Shown: in pieces, positions 1-10,400 of the stretch
Position numbering within the stretch: the stretch's first letter is position 1
How the letters are laid out: each line of letters starts with the position of its first letter
From: Phycisphaerales bacterium Planc_01
Lineage (GTDB): Bacteria; Planctomycetota; Phycisphaerae; Sedimentisphaerales; Anaerobacaceae
Length of the DNA: 64,000 nucleotides
Direction: 5' to 3'
NCBI GenBank assembly: GCA_001603075.1
Contig: LVBB01000016.1
Location: 1-64,000, forward strand
Notes under the pieces: generated by a model
What the model was told of the DNA's origin: nothing
What the model saw: the letters and a program-made list of their open reading frames with translations, nothing else
The model's database searches: none
Position numbers and translations under genes: made by a program

Positions 1-2156
1 AGACCGTCTCGATCAACAGCCCCGCCGCCGGCACGTGGTTTATCATGCTTCGCGGATACAGCGCGTATTCCGGCGTAACGCTGGTTGCCACCTATGGGGA
101 AGTCTTCATCCTCGAAGACGGCGTTCCGGTCACCGGCGTTTCCGGCGCCCTCGGCAGCGAGAGAGTCTATAAGATCGACGTTCCCTCGGGGCAGTCGGTC
201 CTGGAGATCACAATCGCCGGCGGCACCGGCAACTGCGATCTCTACGTTCGATGGGGCGCCAAGCCCACGACGTCAAGCTGGGATTACCGACCGTACCTGA
301 CGGGCAACAACGAGACGGTGACCATCAACAATCCGCAGAGCGGAACATGGTACATCATGCTACGAGGTCGAACGGCCTACAGCGGCGTAACGGTCAAGGC
401 CGACTACTGGTTCATTGGGACAGTGACCCTCCTGGACAACGGTGTGCCCGTCACCGGGATCTCCGGCGCCCAGGGTAGCGAGCGGTTCTATCGCATCATC
501 GTGCCCAGCGGCCAGGCAACCCTGCAGTTCTCGATCTCGGGCGGCACGGGCGACGCCGACCTGTACGTCAAGAGAGACTCGGTACCGACGACGACCGAGT
601 ACGACTACCGTCCCTTCCTGATCGGCAACAATGAAACCGTTGCGATCAACAACCCGACCGGCGGCAACTGGCTGATCATGATCCGAGGCTACCAGGCCTA
701 TGCAAATGTCACTCTCGTGGCCACCTTCAGCGGCGGCACGATTCCCGACCCTGATCCGGTGACCGCGCTGAGCAACGGCGTTCCGGTAACGGGCTTGGCC
801 GGTGCAACCGGCAGCCAGGTCTACTACAAGATCGACGTTCCGGCCGGACAGGCCAGTCTGGTGATCGCGACTTCCGGCGGCACCGGCGACTTGGACCTGT
901 ACGTTCGCAGGGCCAGCAAGCCCACCACAACGGAGTGGGACTACCGTCCGTACCTGATCGGCAACAACGAGACCGTAACGATCAACAGCCCGACAGCCGG
1001 CACCTACTTCATCATGCTTCGAGGCTATCAGGCCTACACAGGCGTGACTCTCGTCGCAACGTATCTGCCTGTGGAAGATCCGGTGGTGACGCTCACCAAC
1101 GACGTCCCGGTCTCCGGTCTGTCGGGTGCGGCGGGCAACGAGAAGTTCTACAAGATCATCGTTCCGGCCGGACAGGACTTCCTGAACATCTCGATCTCCG
1201 GCGGCACCGGCGACTGTGACCTGTACGTCAAAAGAGGCGCCAAGCCCACGACGACGAGCTGGGACTACCGGCCATATCTGATCGGCAACAACGAAAGTGT
1301 CGAGATCGCCAGCCCGGCCGCCGCCACCTGGTACATCATGCTCCGGGCATACCAAGCCTATTCGGGCATGACCCTGCTGGCCTCTTACGGAACGACAAAG
1401 CTCGGGAATGATTTCACCGCCGATCCGGATTGCGTGGCCCTGTGGCGTTTTGAGTCGGATCAGTTGTTCGCCGATTCGATCGGATCGAACACGCTGAGCC
1501 CCGCCACACTGGCGCCCACCGGCGAACCGAGCGCGAACATCACGGATTACCGGGAGGGCGAGGCATCGGGCGACACTCAGTACGGCTACTTCCGTATCGA
1601 TGACGCGAGTCTGGATCCGGGCTTCCCGCTCAAGAGCGGCGTCGCCACCCCGCAGTTCTCCGTGGCGTTCTGGCTGAAGGCCCGCACCGGCTCCAGCCAG
1701 ACCACCGGGGCCGGCTTGTTCGCCAAGGGCGCGGAGGCGGGTGCCTATGCCTACTCCTTCGCCATCGGCCTGTGGGAGTCGGCCGGCGCGGGAACGGGCA
1801 TGTTTCGCGTCAACGTCGGAACCACCGACGGCGCGAGCCTGCACATACACGACGTCAACCTGTCCAAGGCCATTCAGCGGAACCGGTGGTATCACGTGAC
1901 CGCGACCTATCAGGAAGTGACTTCGACGTCGGGCACGCTTACCTTGTACATCTACGATTCCAGCGATGACACGGTCGTGACGTGGACCAAGACCTCACCG
2001 AAGGTCCCGGTCCTCAGTGGCCCTCTGGCCCTGGGCATGTTCCGCTGGAACGACTCGCGCTTCAACGGAATGCTCGACGAGGTCGTCGTTTTCAAGGACG
2101 TGCTGACGCCGGCGGAGGCCAATCAGATTCGCCAGGGAACCTATGGGAAGCCATAG
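1..2156 (+). CDS. Secreted PPC-repeat protein with C-terminal LamG-like domain (5' end outside window)
   Basis: The reading frame is open from base 3, and the residues before the first ATG (base 45) continue a repeat, so the gene starts to the left of the window. It carries one partial and four full copies of a repeat of about 108 residues with the landmarks NGVPVTGLSG, YKIDVPAGQ, GGTGDxDLYV, WDYRPYLIGNNETV and MLRGYxAYSGVTLVA. This is the bacterial pre-peptidase C-terminal (PPC) beta-sandwich. From about base 1390 the protein switches to a LamG/concanavalin-like domain (VALWRFESDQ near its start, MLDEVVVFKDVLTPAEANQIRQG near its end). PPC and LamG domains usually act as carbohydrate- or protein-binding modules on secreted proteins. 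No catalytic domain is visible in the part seen, so one may lie upstream. A strong hairpin follows the stop codon. Confidence 0.85.
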   Translation, partial: TVSINSPAAGTWFIMLRGYSAYSGVTLVATYGEVFILEDGVPVTGVSGALGSERVYKIDVPSGQSVLEITIAGGTGNCDLYVRWGAKPTTSSWDYRPYLTGNNETVTINNPQSGTWYIMLRGRTAYSGVTVKADYWFIGTVTLLDNGVPVTGISGAQGSERFYRIIVPSGQATLQFSISGGTGDADLYVKRDSVPTTTEYDYRPFLIGNNETVAINNPTGGNWLIMIRGYQAYANVTLVATFSGGTIPDPDPVTALSNGVPVTGLAGATGSQVYYKIDVPAGQASLVIATSGGTGDLDLYVRRASKPTTTEWDYRPYLIGNNETVTINSPTAGTYFIMLRGYQAYTGVTLVATYLPVEDPVVTLTNDVPVSGLSGAAGNEKFYKIIVPAGQDFLNISISGGTGDCDLYVKRGAKPTTTSWDYRPYLIGNNESVEIASPAAATWYIMLRAYQAYSGMTLLASYGTTKLGNDFTADPDCVALWRFESDQLFADSIGSNTLSPATLAPTGEPSANITDYREGEASGDTQYGYFRIDDASLDPGFPLKSGVATPQFSVAFWLKARTGSSQTTGAGLFAKGAEAGAYAYSFAIGLWESAGAGTGMFRVNVGTTDGASLHIHDVNLSKAIQRNRWYHVTATYQEVTSTSGTLTLYIYDSSDDTVVTWTKTSPKVPVLSGPLALGMFRWNDSRFNGMLDEVVVFKDVLTPAEANQIRQGTYGKP

Positions 2157-2209
2157 GATGCCTCAGACCAGGCATCGGCAAGGACTTCGTTGATCTGTTG
2201 TGACATTTC

Positions 2210-2242
2210 GATCGGCCCGCCTTTCCTTCAGGCGGGCCGATC
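2210..2242 (+). terminator. GC-rich hairpin after the PPC/LamG gene
   Basis: A perfect 13-bp inverted repeat (2210-2222 with 2230-2242) encloses a 7-nt loop, 54 bases after the stop codon. No T-run follows, so it may be a factor-assisted or transcript-stabilising terminator rather than a classical intrinsic one. Confidence 0.6.
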
Positions 2243-2265
2243 CGGCTTAGACTTGGGGAGTTGAC

Positions 2266-3651
2266 ATGACGCGTCGAAGGAACACCTCGGCAGTCGACAC
2301 AGGCAAGCAGGCAAAGATCAGGAGCTTCGTCAAATCGGAGTGGCCGCTGTTCTTTTATCCGGCCCTCGTGGTGGCCGCCATCGTCCTGCTGCAAAGGGTC
2401 GATCGATCCATCCAGGAAGACCTGACTACCGTGCACGAGCAGCAGTCGCCACATGTGGTGGAAACGACCACCACCGTCGAGCAGAACCATCGACAGGTGT
2501 CCGAGACAGCGACTGCGAACAACGAGTCGGCGGGGCCCGGCGAGGCCATCTCGCCGGTATCCGGCGAGGCGGCGGCACAGGACGGCGATCCGGAGGCGGA
2601 CCGGCTCCGGATGATCGAGGCCCTCCGCCAGCGAGCCGCATCGGCAACGGGCGACAGCCTCGCCTTTGGCGGCGGCGAGGCCCAGGAACTGCAAGGAGTC
2701 AACGGCATCCTGGCGGGCCTGCGTGAAGCGGTCCGAACCCAGGACCACTCCCGAATCAAGCAGGCAATGAACGATCTGGTCGCGCTCGGGGACGAGGCGG
2801 TTGGACCACTCATCGATCTGGTCGCCAGCGGGACCGACGAAACCGCTCTGTGGGCCGCCGAGGCATTGGCCCGAATCGGCACACCGACGGCCACTGCGGC
2901 CCTTCTCGACACCCTCGCGCAGATCAAGGACGGCCCCTACAAAGAGCAGATCGCCAAGACCGCGTCCAACATCACCAACCACGACAGTTGGCCTTTGCTG
3001 CTCGATACTCTCCAAGACACGAAGGACGCGTCGGTTCAGCGCGCCGCCGCGGCCTCCCTGTCGAAGATGGCCGATACCCCCGTCCTGGACGAGATCATCG
3101 CGCGTTACGATGCCGCCCTGACCGAAGAAGATGCGGCCCGTCTGGCGCAGTTGGTCGGCAATATCAGTTCGCCCAGCGCCAACGCTTCGTTGCGCGCTCT
3201 GGCCGAAAGCGTTTCCTCCGCTGCGTCGGACAGCCTGCAGCAGGCGGCGATTGACGCGCTGGCCAACGTGGCCGACGCCCAATCCGTCAGCTTCCTCCTG
3301 AACAAGCTCGAAGCCGCATCGCCCGGCGAAGGCGGTGATCTCTTCAACACCATCACGAGCATCAGCTCGCCACAAGCCCATTCCGCACTGATGTATGCGG
3401 CGGCTGGAAGCAAAGATGTCTCCGCCGAACAGGGTAGAACGGCGGCCATCTACGCCCTGGAGAACTACCCCAGCGTCGAGACATGCGTCTTGCTCGAGCA
3501 GATCATCGCCAGGGAGGACAACACCGCCGTCATCACGGCGGCCTTGAGAACGCTGGAGAACATCCAGAAGGCCGTGCCATCGGCCGTTGAGAAGGCCACC
3601 TCGAAGGCGGACTCGGGCACGCTGCTGTCCGTGGACCCGCTCCAGAAGTAG
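2266..3651 (+). CDS. Membrane-anchored HEAT-repeat protein
   Basis: The protein has 461 residues and starts at an ATG preceded by GGGGAG. Residues 1-25 are basic. One hydrophobic segment (about 26-43, WPLFFYPALVVAAIVLL) anchors it. A low-complexity linker with many Thr, Glu and Ala residues follows to about 140. The C-terminal 300 residues are alpha-helical repeats of the HEAT/PBS-lyase type (ALGDEAVGPLIDLVASG, ALWAAEALARIG, VQRAAAASLSKMAD, QAAIDALANVAD), a scaffold fold for protein-protein contacts. The topology suggests that the HEAT domain is extracytoplasmic. No enzyme motif is seen and the partner is unknown. It lies between two cell-surface protein genes and may help to organise them, but that is inference. 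Confidence 0.8.
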   Translation: MTRRRNTSAVDTGKQAKIRSFVKSEWPLFFYPALVVAAIVLLQRVDRSIQEDLTTVHEQQSPHVVETTTTVEQNHRQVSETATANNESAGPGEAISPVSGEAAAQDGDPEADRLRMIEALRQRAASATGDSLAFGGGEAQELQGVNGILAGLREAVRTQDHSRIKQAMNDLVALGDEAVGPLIDLVASGTDETALWAAEALARIGTPTATAALLDTLAQIKDGPYKEQIAKTASNITNHDSWPLLLDTLQDTKDASVQRAAAASLSKMADTPVLDEIIARYDAALTEEDAARLAQLVGNISSPSANASLRALAESVSSAASDSLQQAAIDALANVADAQSVSFLLNKLEAASPGEGGDLFNTITSISSPQAHSALMYAAAGSKDVSAEQGRTAAIYALENYPSVETCVLLEQIIAREDNTAVITAALRTLENIQKAVPSAVEKATSKADSGTLLSVDPLQK

Positions 3652-3731
3652 ACACTCTATCGGCCAGTAGCAGAACCGTTGGACTCACTGCCGGTGCGAG
3701 GCGGCAGCGCGCGGCGATCGGCCTGTGCCAT

Positions 3732-3760
3732 TTGCCTTCTCGACTCCGATATGCTATAAT
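3732..3760 (+). promoter_or_regulatory. Sigma70-type promoter for the first CotH/LTD gene
   Basis: TTGCCT (3732-3737), a 17-bp spacer and a perfect TATAAT (3755-3760) lie 90 bases upstream of the chosen start codon at 3851. Confidence 0.65.
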
Positions 3761-3850
3761 ACGGCCGCTGAATGGGCCTTTCGGGCCGGCGAGATGCGGC
3801 GGATCGGCCTGCGATGCATCTTGTCCAGAGTCGATAGGAGAGCAGGGCAT

Positions 3851-6800
3851 ATGGCGGTTTCCTCACGAACACCGTTGGCATTTCTCGCTTCTGTGGTTGT
3901 TCTCTGCAGTCTCGCACCGGCCTGGGGCGGCTCCGGCGATCCGGCAGAAGCGACGCTGGTCATCAGCGAGTTCGTCGCGTCCAACAGCCGAAGTCTTCGC
4001 GATCAGACCGGTCAGTATCCGGATTGGATCGAAATCCAGAACACGTCCGCCCGGACCGTGAACCTCGACGGCTGGTGCCTCACCGACAACCTGGACAATC
4101 CGACGAAGTGGCGATTCCCGGCCATGGACCTCGCTCCCGGCGGGTTCCTCATCGTCTTTGCATCAGGTCGGAACGAACGGGACCCGGACGGCGAACTGCA
4201 CACGAACTTCGCCCTTCAGGCCTCCGGCGAATCGCTGGCCCTGGTAACGCCGGACGGGACCATCGCTCATGCGTATATCGATTATCCACCTCAGTTCGGC
4301 GACATCTCCTATGGACTGGGCACCGAAGGCCAGAGCAATCAGGATGAGACGATTCTCATCGCAGAAGGCGCCCCGGCGAGGGCTTTGATCCCAACCGATG
4401 GATCGCTCGGATCGGACTGGATGCAGGCCTCGTTCGATGACAGACAGTGGCTCAGCGGCACGACGGGCGTCGGGTACGACTACCCTGGCTATGTCGGTCT
4501 CGACGTCGCACCAATGCGAGGCGTCAACACCACGGTGTACGTTCGCATCCCCTTCTACGTCGAGGACGCAACCGGCGCCGACAGACTGATCCTGCGTATG
4601 AAATATGAGGATGGCTTCATCGCCTACCTGAACGGGCACGAGGTCGCCCGGGCCAACGCCCCTGAGGGAACCGAGCTGCCCTGGAACGCCTCGGCCACCG
4701 CCATCCGCGAGGACAGCGACGCCGTAGTCTTCGAGGAGTTCGACATCTCGGCGTGCAGGGATTGGCTGATTGCCGGCGACAATCTTCTGGCCCTCCACGC
4801 ACTGAATGCGGATCTGATCAGTTCCGATCTTCTGGCGCTGCCCGAATTGAGGGCGATTCGTGTCGATCGAATCGATCTGTCGGACGTGGCTGAGGGATAT
4901 CTCGTCGAGCCGACGCCGGGCGCGCCCAACCGCGCGGCGTTGCGGCAGGTCGGTCCGGCCATTCGGGACCTCACAGAGAACCCGCCGCCGCCCGCCGACG
5001 ACGAAGGCCTGGTGATCACCGCCCGGGTCAGCCCAACGCTGGAGCCGGTGCTTGGCGTCCAATTGACGTGGGTGGTGGGTTTCGACGCGGACAGACGATT
5101 CATGGCCAGCGACATCGTGGACATGGTGGATGATGGGACAGGGGCCGACGCGGTCGCCGGCGACGGGATCTACACGGCGGTGATCCCCCCGCAATTCTAC
5201 GTGGCGGGCGACGTGGTTCGCTGGTTCGTCAGTGCAATTGACACCACCGGCCAGATTTCCCGAGCCCCGCTCTTTCCATATCCCGACAACTCACCCGAGT
5301 ACCATGGAACGGTCGTGCAGGATCCCGCCATCGACGGCGCGTTGCCCGTTTTGCACTGGTTCGTGGAGAATGTCGCCGCTTCGGAGACGCGCAGCGGCAC
5401 GCGCTGCTCGGTCTTCTACCGCAATCAGTTCTATGACAACGTGAGGGTTCACATTCGCGGCGGAAGCACGGCCGGCGCACCAAAGAAGCACTTCAAGTTC
5501 AACTTCAATCGCGGCCACAAGTTCGAGTATCGCGACGGGTCGCCGCGAGTCGATGAGTTCAACCTCAACAGCACGTACAGCGACAAGGCCTATCTCAGAC
5601 AGAATCTGGCTTTTGAGGCCTATGACTGGTGCGGCTGTCCGGGCAGCGAGTCGTTTCCCGTCCGCGCCCGGCGCAACGGCCAGTTCTACGGCGTGCAAAT
5701 CTTCATTGAGGAACCCGAAGAGGAGCTTCTCGAACGCGAGGGACTCGACCCTGACGGGGCCCTCTACAAGATGTACGACACGTTTAACGCCTCCGGCAGC
5801 GCCGAGAAGAAGACGCGGCGCTGGGAAGGCCAGCAGGACCTCAACGAGTTTCGCCGGGCCATCAACAATGCGTCGGGAATCACGAGGCATAACAACATCT
5901 TCGACTACGTCAATCTCCCATTGACGCTGAACTACCTCGTCGCGACGGTTCTCGTCCATCAGAACGATCATCCGCACAAGAACCACTATCTGTACCGCGA
6001 TTCCAATGGGTCGGGCCAGTGGTGTTTTCTGCCCTGGGACCACGACCTGACCTGGGGCTCCAACTGGACGGGCAGCTCGTATCACGACTACATCTACGCC
6101 GACGACGATCAGGTCCCCGGCAAGCCGAGCGACGTCAAGCCTTCACATCCGTTTGTAGGCAAAGAGGACTGCAAGGAGTGGAACTTCCATTGGAACCGCT
6201 TGATCGATGCGCTGCTGAACGACGCGGTTGTGCGAGAGATGTACCTGCGCCGTCTGCGAACGGTCATGGACGAGTTCCTCAAGCCGCCCGGAACGCCCTA
6301 CGACGAACTGTTCATCGAGAACCGAATCGATGAACTGGTGGCGATGATGTCGCCGGACGTCGGACGCGACTACGCCAAGTGGGCCAACCCCTGGTCCTGG
6401 GGCGGCGAAGGCGGCTATCCACGAAACCAGTCGTTCCTCCAGGCGATCAACATCCTCAAGAACGACTACCTGGCGGTGCGGCGCACCCACCTGTTTGTCA
6501 CGCACAACGTCGACGGCATCGCCTACTATCCCATTGCGGGCTCCTACTCTGCGGCCATTCCCAACGCCCAGCCCCACGACGCGACAATCCTACTGGCCGA
6601 GTGCGATTTCAATCCGAACGCCTACGCTGTGGACATCTCCGGTTGGCAGATCACCGGCGGCGTCGAGCATACCTTCGTACCCGGCACCGTTCTCGTCTCG
6701 GGCGGGGCGATCTACGTCTCGCCGAACGCCCGCGCGTTTCTCAACCGTGCCGTCAGTCCGCGTGGCGGACAAGGGTTGTTTGTGCAGGGCAACTACAAGG

Positions 6801-7387
6801 GCCATCTGTCCAGTTGGGGTGAAACGCTGAATCTGCTGGACCGACATGGACGCCTCGTCGATACCCTGACTTGTGAGGGCGACCCGAGCGACCAGCAGCG
6901 GTATCTGCGCGTCACCGAGATCATGTACCATCCGGCCGCCGGCGGTCCGTTCGACAAGGACGAATACGAATTCATCGAGCTGAAGAATGTCGGCCCGGCC
7001 CCGCTGCCTCTGGCGGGGGTCAAGCTGACCGACGGCATCTACTACGCCTTCGCCGACGACTCCCCCTTACGGCTGGAACCGGACGCCTGCATCGTGATCG
7101 TCAAGAATCGCGAGGCCTTCGCCAGCCGCTACGACGATGCCCTTCCGCTCGCCCCCGGCGTCTCCACCGGCAGCCTGAGCAACAGCGGCGAGACGATCAA
7201 GCTCGAAGACCGCACCAACAGTACAATCCTCGAATTCGAGTACGACGACCGCTGGTTCAAAGAAACCGACGGCGACGGCTACTCCCTGACGATCCACGAC
7301 GCCGCCAATCCCGACCGCGGTAGCTGGAGCACTCCCACCGCCTGGCAACCGAGCGACGAGCCAGGCGGCTCACCAGGAACCGATTAG
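3851..7387 (+). CDS. Secreted CotH-kinase-like protein with lamin-tail (LTD) domains, copy 1
   Basis: The start at 3851 was chosen because AGGAG lies about 10 bases upstream and a clean signal peptide follows (AFLASVVVLCSLAPAWG). An in-frame ATG 126 bases earlier lies upstream of the -10 element and is unlikely. The 1178-residue protein has an N-terminal LTD domain (about 30-150), a jelly-roll segment with the motif DGFIAYLNGHEVARANAP, an Ig-like segment, a CotH domain (LYKMYDTFNASGSAEKKTR, later FLPWDHDLTWG) and two C-terminal LTD-like segments. CotH was first described as a spore-coat protein kinase. In planctomycetes the same domain combination occurs on large exported proteins of unknown role. 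The penultimate LTD lacks 15 residues that are present in the neighbouring paralogue. The next gene starts 13 bases later, so the two are probably co-transcribed. Confidence 0.85.
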   Translation: MAVSSRTPLAFLASVVVLCSLAPAWGGSGDPAEATLVISEFVASNSRSLRDQTGQYPDWIEIQNTSARTVNLDGWCLTDNLDNPTKWRFPAMDLAPGGFLIVFASGRNERDPDGELHTNFALQASGESLALVTPDGTIAHAYIDYPPQFGDISYGLGTEGQSNQDETILIAEGAPARALIPTDGSLGSDWMQASFDDRQWLSGTTGVGYDYPGYVGLDVAPMRGVNTTVYVRIPFYVEDATGADRLILRMKYEDGFIAYLNGHEVARANAPEGTELPWNASATAIREDSDAVVFEEFDISACRDWLIAGDNLLALHALNADLISSDLLALPELRAIRVDRIDLSDVAEGYLVEPTPGAPNRAALRQVGPAIRDLTENPPPPADDEGLVITARVSPTLEPVLGVQLTWVVGFDADRRFMASDIVDMVDDGTGADAVAGDGIYTAVIPPQFYVAGDVVRWFVSAIDTTGQISRAPLFPYPDNSPEYHGTVVQDPAIDGALPVLHWFVENVAASETRSGTRCSVFYRNQFYDNVRVHIRGGSTAGAPKKHFKFNFNRGHKFEYRDGSPRVDEFNLNSTYSDKAYLRQNLAFEAYDWCGCPGSESFPVRARRNGQFYGVQIFIEEPEEELLEREGLDPDGALYKMYDTFNASGSAEKKTRRWEGQQDLNEFRRAINNASGITRHNNIFDYVNLPLTLNYLVATVLVHQNDHPHKNHYLYRDSNGSGQWCFLPWDHDLTWGSNWTGSSYHDYIYADDDQVPGKPSDVKPSHPFVGKEDCKEWNFHWNRLIDALLNDAVVREMYLRRLRTVMDEFLKPPGTPYDELFIENRIDELVAMMSPDVGRDYAKWANPWSWGGEGGYPRNQSFLQAINILKNDYLAVRRTHLFVTHNVDGIAYYPIAGSYSAAIPNAQPHDATILLAECDFNPNAYAVDISGWQITGGVEHTFVPGTVLVSGGAIYVSPNARAFLNRAVSPRGGQGLFVQGNYKGHLSSWGETLNLLDRHGRLVDTLTCEGDPSDQQRYLRVTEIMYHPAAGGPFDKDEYEFIELKNVGPAPLPLAGVKLTDGIYYAFADDSPLRLEPDACIVIVKNREAFASRYDDALPLAPGVSTGSLSNSGETIKLEDRTNSTILEFEYDDRWFKETDGDGYSLTIHDAANPDRGSWSTPTAWQPSDEPGGSPGTD
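6830..7371 (+). repeat. Near-identical tract shared with 10284-10825 (copy A)
   Basis: This is a 542-bp coding segment at the 3' end of CotH copy 1. By eye it differs from 10284-10825 at about 12 positions, at a constant offset of 3454 bases and without gaps. The upstream parts of the two genes are much more diverged, so this tract looks homogenised by recombination. Confidence 0.85.
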
Positions 7388-7400
7388 GAGGAGGCGACTC

Positions 7401-10400
7401 ATGCGATTCTCCGTGTTGTCCATCATGACGATGACGCTGTTCTCGGGGCTCGCTGCGGCTCAGGGAACTCCGATCATCAGCGAATTCATGGCGGCCAACA
7501 CGAGCCGGGCGCCGCTTTCCCAAGGTGAACTCCTCGACAAGGATGGCGAGTCGTCGGACTGGATCGAGATATGGAATCCATCGCCTGCCTCGGTTAGCCT
7601 TGAAGGTTGGTTCCTCACGGATAACTTGGCCAATCCGACGAAATGGAGATTTCCAGCCGTGGAACTGGCTCCGGGCGGCTTCCTCATCGTCTTCGCATCC
7701 GGCAAGAACGAACGCGATCCGGCGGAAGAACTGCACACGAACTTCGCCCTGGCCGCCGGCGGGGAATCGGTGGCGCTGGTCGGGCCGGATGAGACGATTG
7801 TCCACGCCTATGCCGACTATCCGCCGCAGTTCGCAGACATCTCGTATGGCATGAGTTCCCCGGAAGCCAACCTTCAAACTCAGACGACCCTTGTGCCTGA
7901 GGGCGCTGAGGCCAGGGCGCTGATCCCAGCCAATGGATCGCTGGGTTCGGCCTGGACGCTTGTTGGATTCGATGACACTTCGTGGCTTCGCGGGACAACC
8001 GGCGTGGGATTTGACTACCCCGGCTTCGTGGGCCTTGACGTGACCGCAATGCGAGGGGTCAACACCAGCGTGTATGTTCGCATTCCATTCTACGTCGAGG
8101 ACGACGCGCCCGTGACTCGGCTGACCCTGCGCATGAAGTACGAGGACGGATTTGTCGCCTATCTGAACGGGCACGAAGTCGCCCGGGCCAACGCCCCCGC
8201 GGGGACGGAGCCGGCCTGGAACGCCTCCGCTACGGCGAACCGTCCCGACAGCGAGGCCGTCGAGTTTGCGGATTTCGACATCTCACCGCAGGCACACCGG
8301 CTCGTTGCAGGCGACAATGTCCTGGCCCTCCAGGTCCTCAACATCGACCTCATCAGTTCCGATCTCCTGGCCCTGCCCGAACTGGTTGCCGTTCGCGTTC
8401 ACGCCGTGGATCTGTCCGACGTCTTCGAGGGCTATCTCCTCCAACCGACGCCGGGGGCGCCCAACCACGGAGCGCTGGCCCAGATCGGCCCGGGCATTCA
8501 AAACGTCACGGAGAATCCCCCGCCTCCCAATCCGGGTGAAGACCTGGTGATCACCGCCCAAATCAGTCAGACCCGCGCGTCGGTGCTCGGGGTCCAGTTG
8601 GAATGGGTGATCGGTTTCGACCCGGACAGACGATTCATGGCCAGCGACATCGTGGACATGGTGGACGACGGAACCGGCGCCGACGCCGTCGCCGGGGACG
8701 GCGTCTACACAGCGGTGATCCCCTCGCAATTCTACGTGGCGGGCGATGTGGTTCGCTGGTCCGTCAGTGCGATTGACGCCGAGGGCCAGATCTCACGAGC
8801 CCCGCTGTTCCTGCGACCCAACGATTCCCCCCAGTACTTCGGGACCGTCGTGCGCAATCCCGGGATCGAGACATCGCTGCCCGTGCTCTACTGGTTCTCG
8901 GAGCAGCCCGCTCGAGCCCGCACGCGAGCCGGAGGTCGAGCGTCCGTGTTCTTCGATGGACAGTTCTATGACAACGTGTTTGTTCGCGAACGCGGTGCCT
9001 ACACAACGGGTGGCTCGCAGAAATTCGTTTTCAATCGCGGACACCGGTTCCGTTTCTCGCCCGATCACGAGCGCGTCCGGGAGTTCAACCTGAACAGCAA
9101 TGGCTCGGACTCCAGTTATCTGCGCCAGCCGCTGGCCTTCGAGACGATGCGCAACGCCGGCAGCCCGGCTTCCATTTCGTTCCTGATGCTGTCGGTGCTC
9201 AATGGCAGCGTCGATCGCGTGGGCATCTTCATCGAGCAGGTAGACGAGGAATTTCTCGAACGCAACGGATTGGACCCGGCCGGAGCGCTGTATAAGTTCG
9301 TGCAGCGATCGTCATCGGCCCCGGTGTTCAACGACATCAGTTCGGGCATCGAGAAGAAGACACGAGAGAACGAAGGGTTGGATGACGTCGCCGCCATCGT
9401 GGCAGGCCTGAACGCCTCGTCCGAACAGAGGCGAAGAGCGTTCGTTTTCGACCACTTCAACCTGCCGCAGATGATGTGCTATCTGGCCGCTCGATGCCTG
9501 CTCCAGGACACCGACGACATTCGCAAGAACTTCTACTTCTATCGCGACACCAACGGAACCGGTGAATGGTCGATCTTCCCGTGGGACAAGGACTGGACCT
9601 TCGGCGTGGTGGGAGACGGCGGGGTCTATACCACGCATCCGTTCCTCGGCGCCGATTCGCACCCGAAGGCCGGCGGCTCGCAGTGGAGCGTGTATCTCAG
9701 CGTGATGTATCACCTTCCCGAGACGCAGGAGATGTTCCTGCGGAGGCTACGGACCGTCATGGACGAACAGCTTCAACCCCCCGGCACGCCTGCCGATCAA
9801 CTGCTCTTCGAGACGCGGATCGACGAGATGATCGTCCAGGGGCGAGGACACCTTTCCGGGTCGGTCACTTCATTGCGGAACTACTTTCCTCCCCGCCGCA
9901 GCCAGTTGTATGTCGATCACAGCATCCACAACACCACGAACCCGCCCCCGGGAGGCGTGGCGGGAATCCCGGATTCTCAGCCCGAGGATGCGTTTGTCAC
10001 CTTCGGCGATTATGACTACAACCCAGTCTCCGGCAATCAGGATGAGGAGTACATTGAACTGGTGAACCCGAACGCCTACGCCGTGGACATCTCCGGCTGG
10101 AGGCTGGCCGGTGGGGTCGAGCACGAGTTCGCACCCGGCACGGTCGTCATTGCCGGCGGCCGGCTGTACGTCTCGCCCAACGCGCGGGCCTTCCGACAGC
10201 GACTCGCCCCCCCGAGCGGCGGCCAGGGTCTGTTCGTGCAGGGCAACTATAAGGGCCATTTGTCCAGTTGGGGCGAGACCTTGAATCTGCTGGACCGACA
10301 TGGACGCCTCGTCGATACCCTGACTTATGAGGGCGACCCGAGCGACCAGCAGCGGTATCTGCGCGTTACAGAAATCATGTACCACCCGGCCGCCGGCGGT

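Noticed and set aside
1-1388. Repeated units suggesting a CRISPR-like or satellite array
   Set aside because: The unit is about 325 bp, coding, and preserved at protein rather than DNA level; it is a protein domain repeat.
360-1895. Long open frame antisense to the PPC/LamG gene
   Set aside because: It is the mirror of a repeat-rich, GC-biased gene; it has no recognisable domain, and the sense strand has clear PPC and LamG motifs. The same reasoning excludes the long antisense frames at 2092-3381, 29671-31209, 31410-33794, 36260-38014 and 43754-46069.
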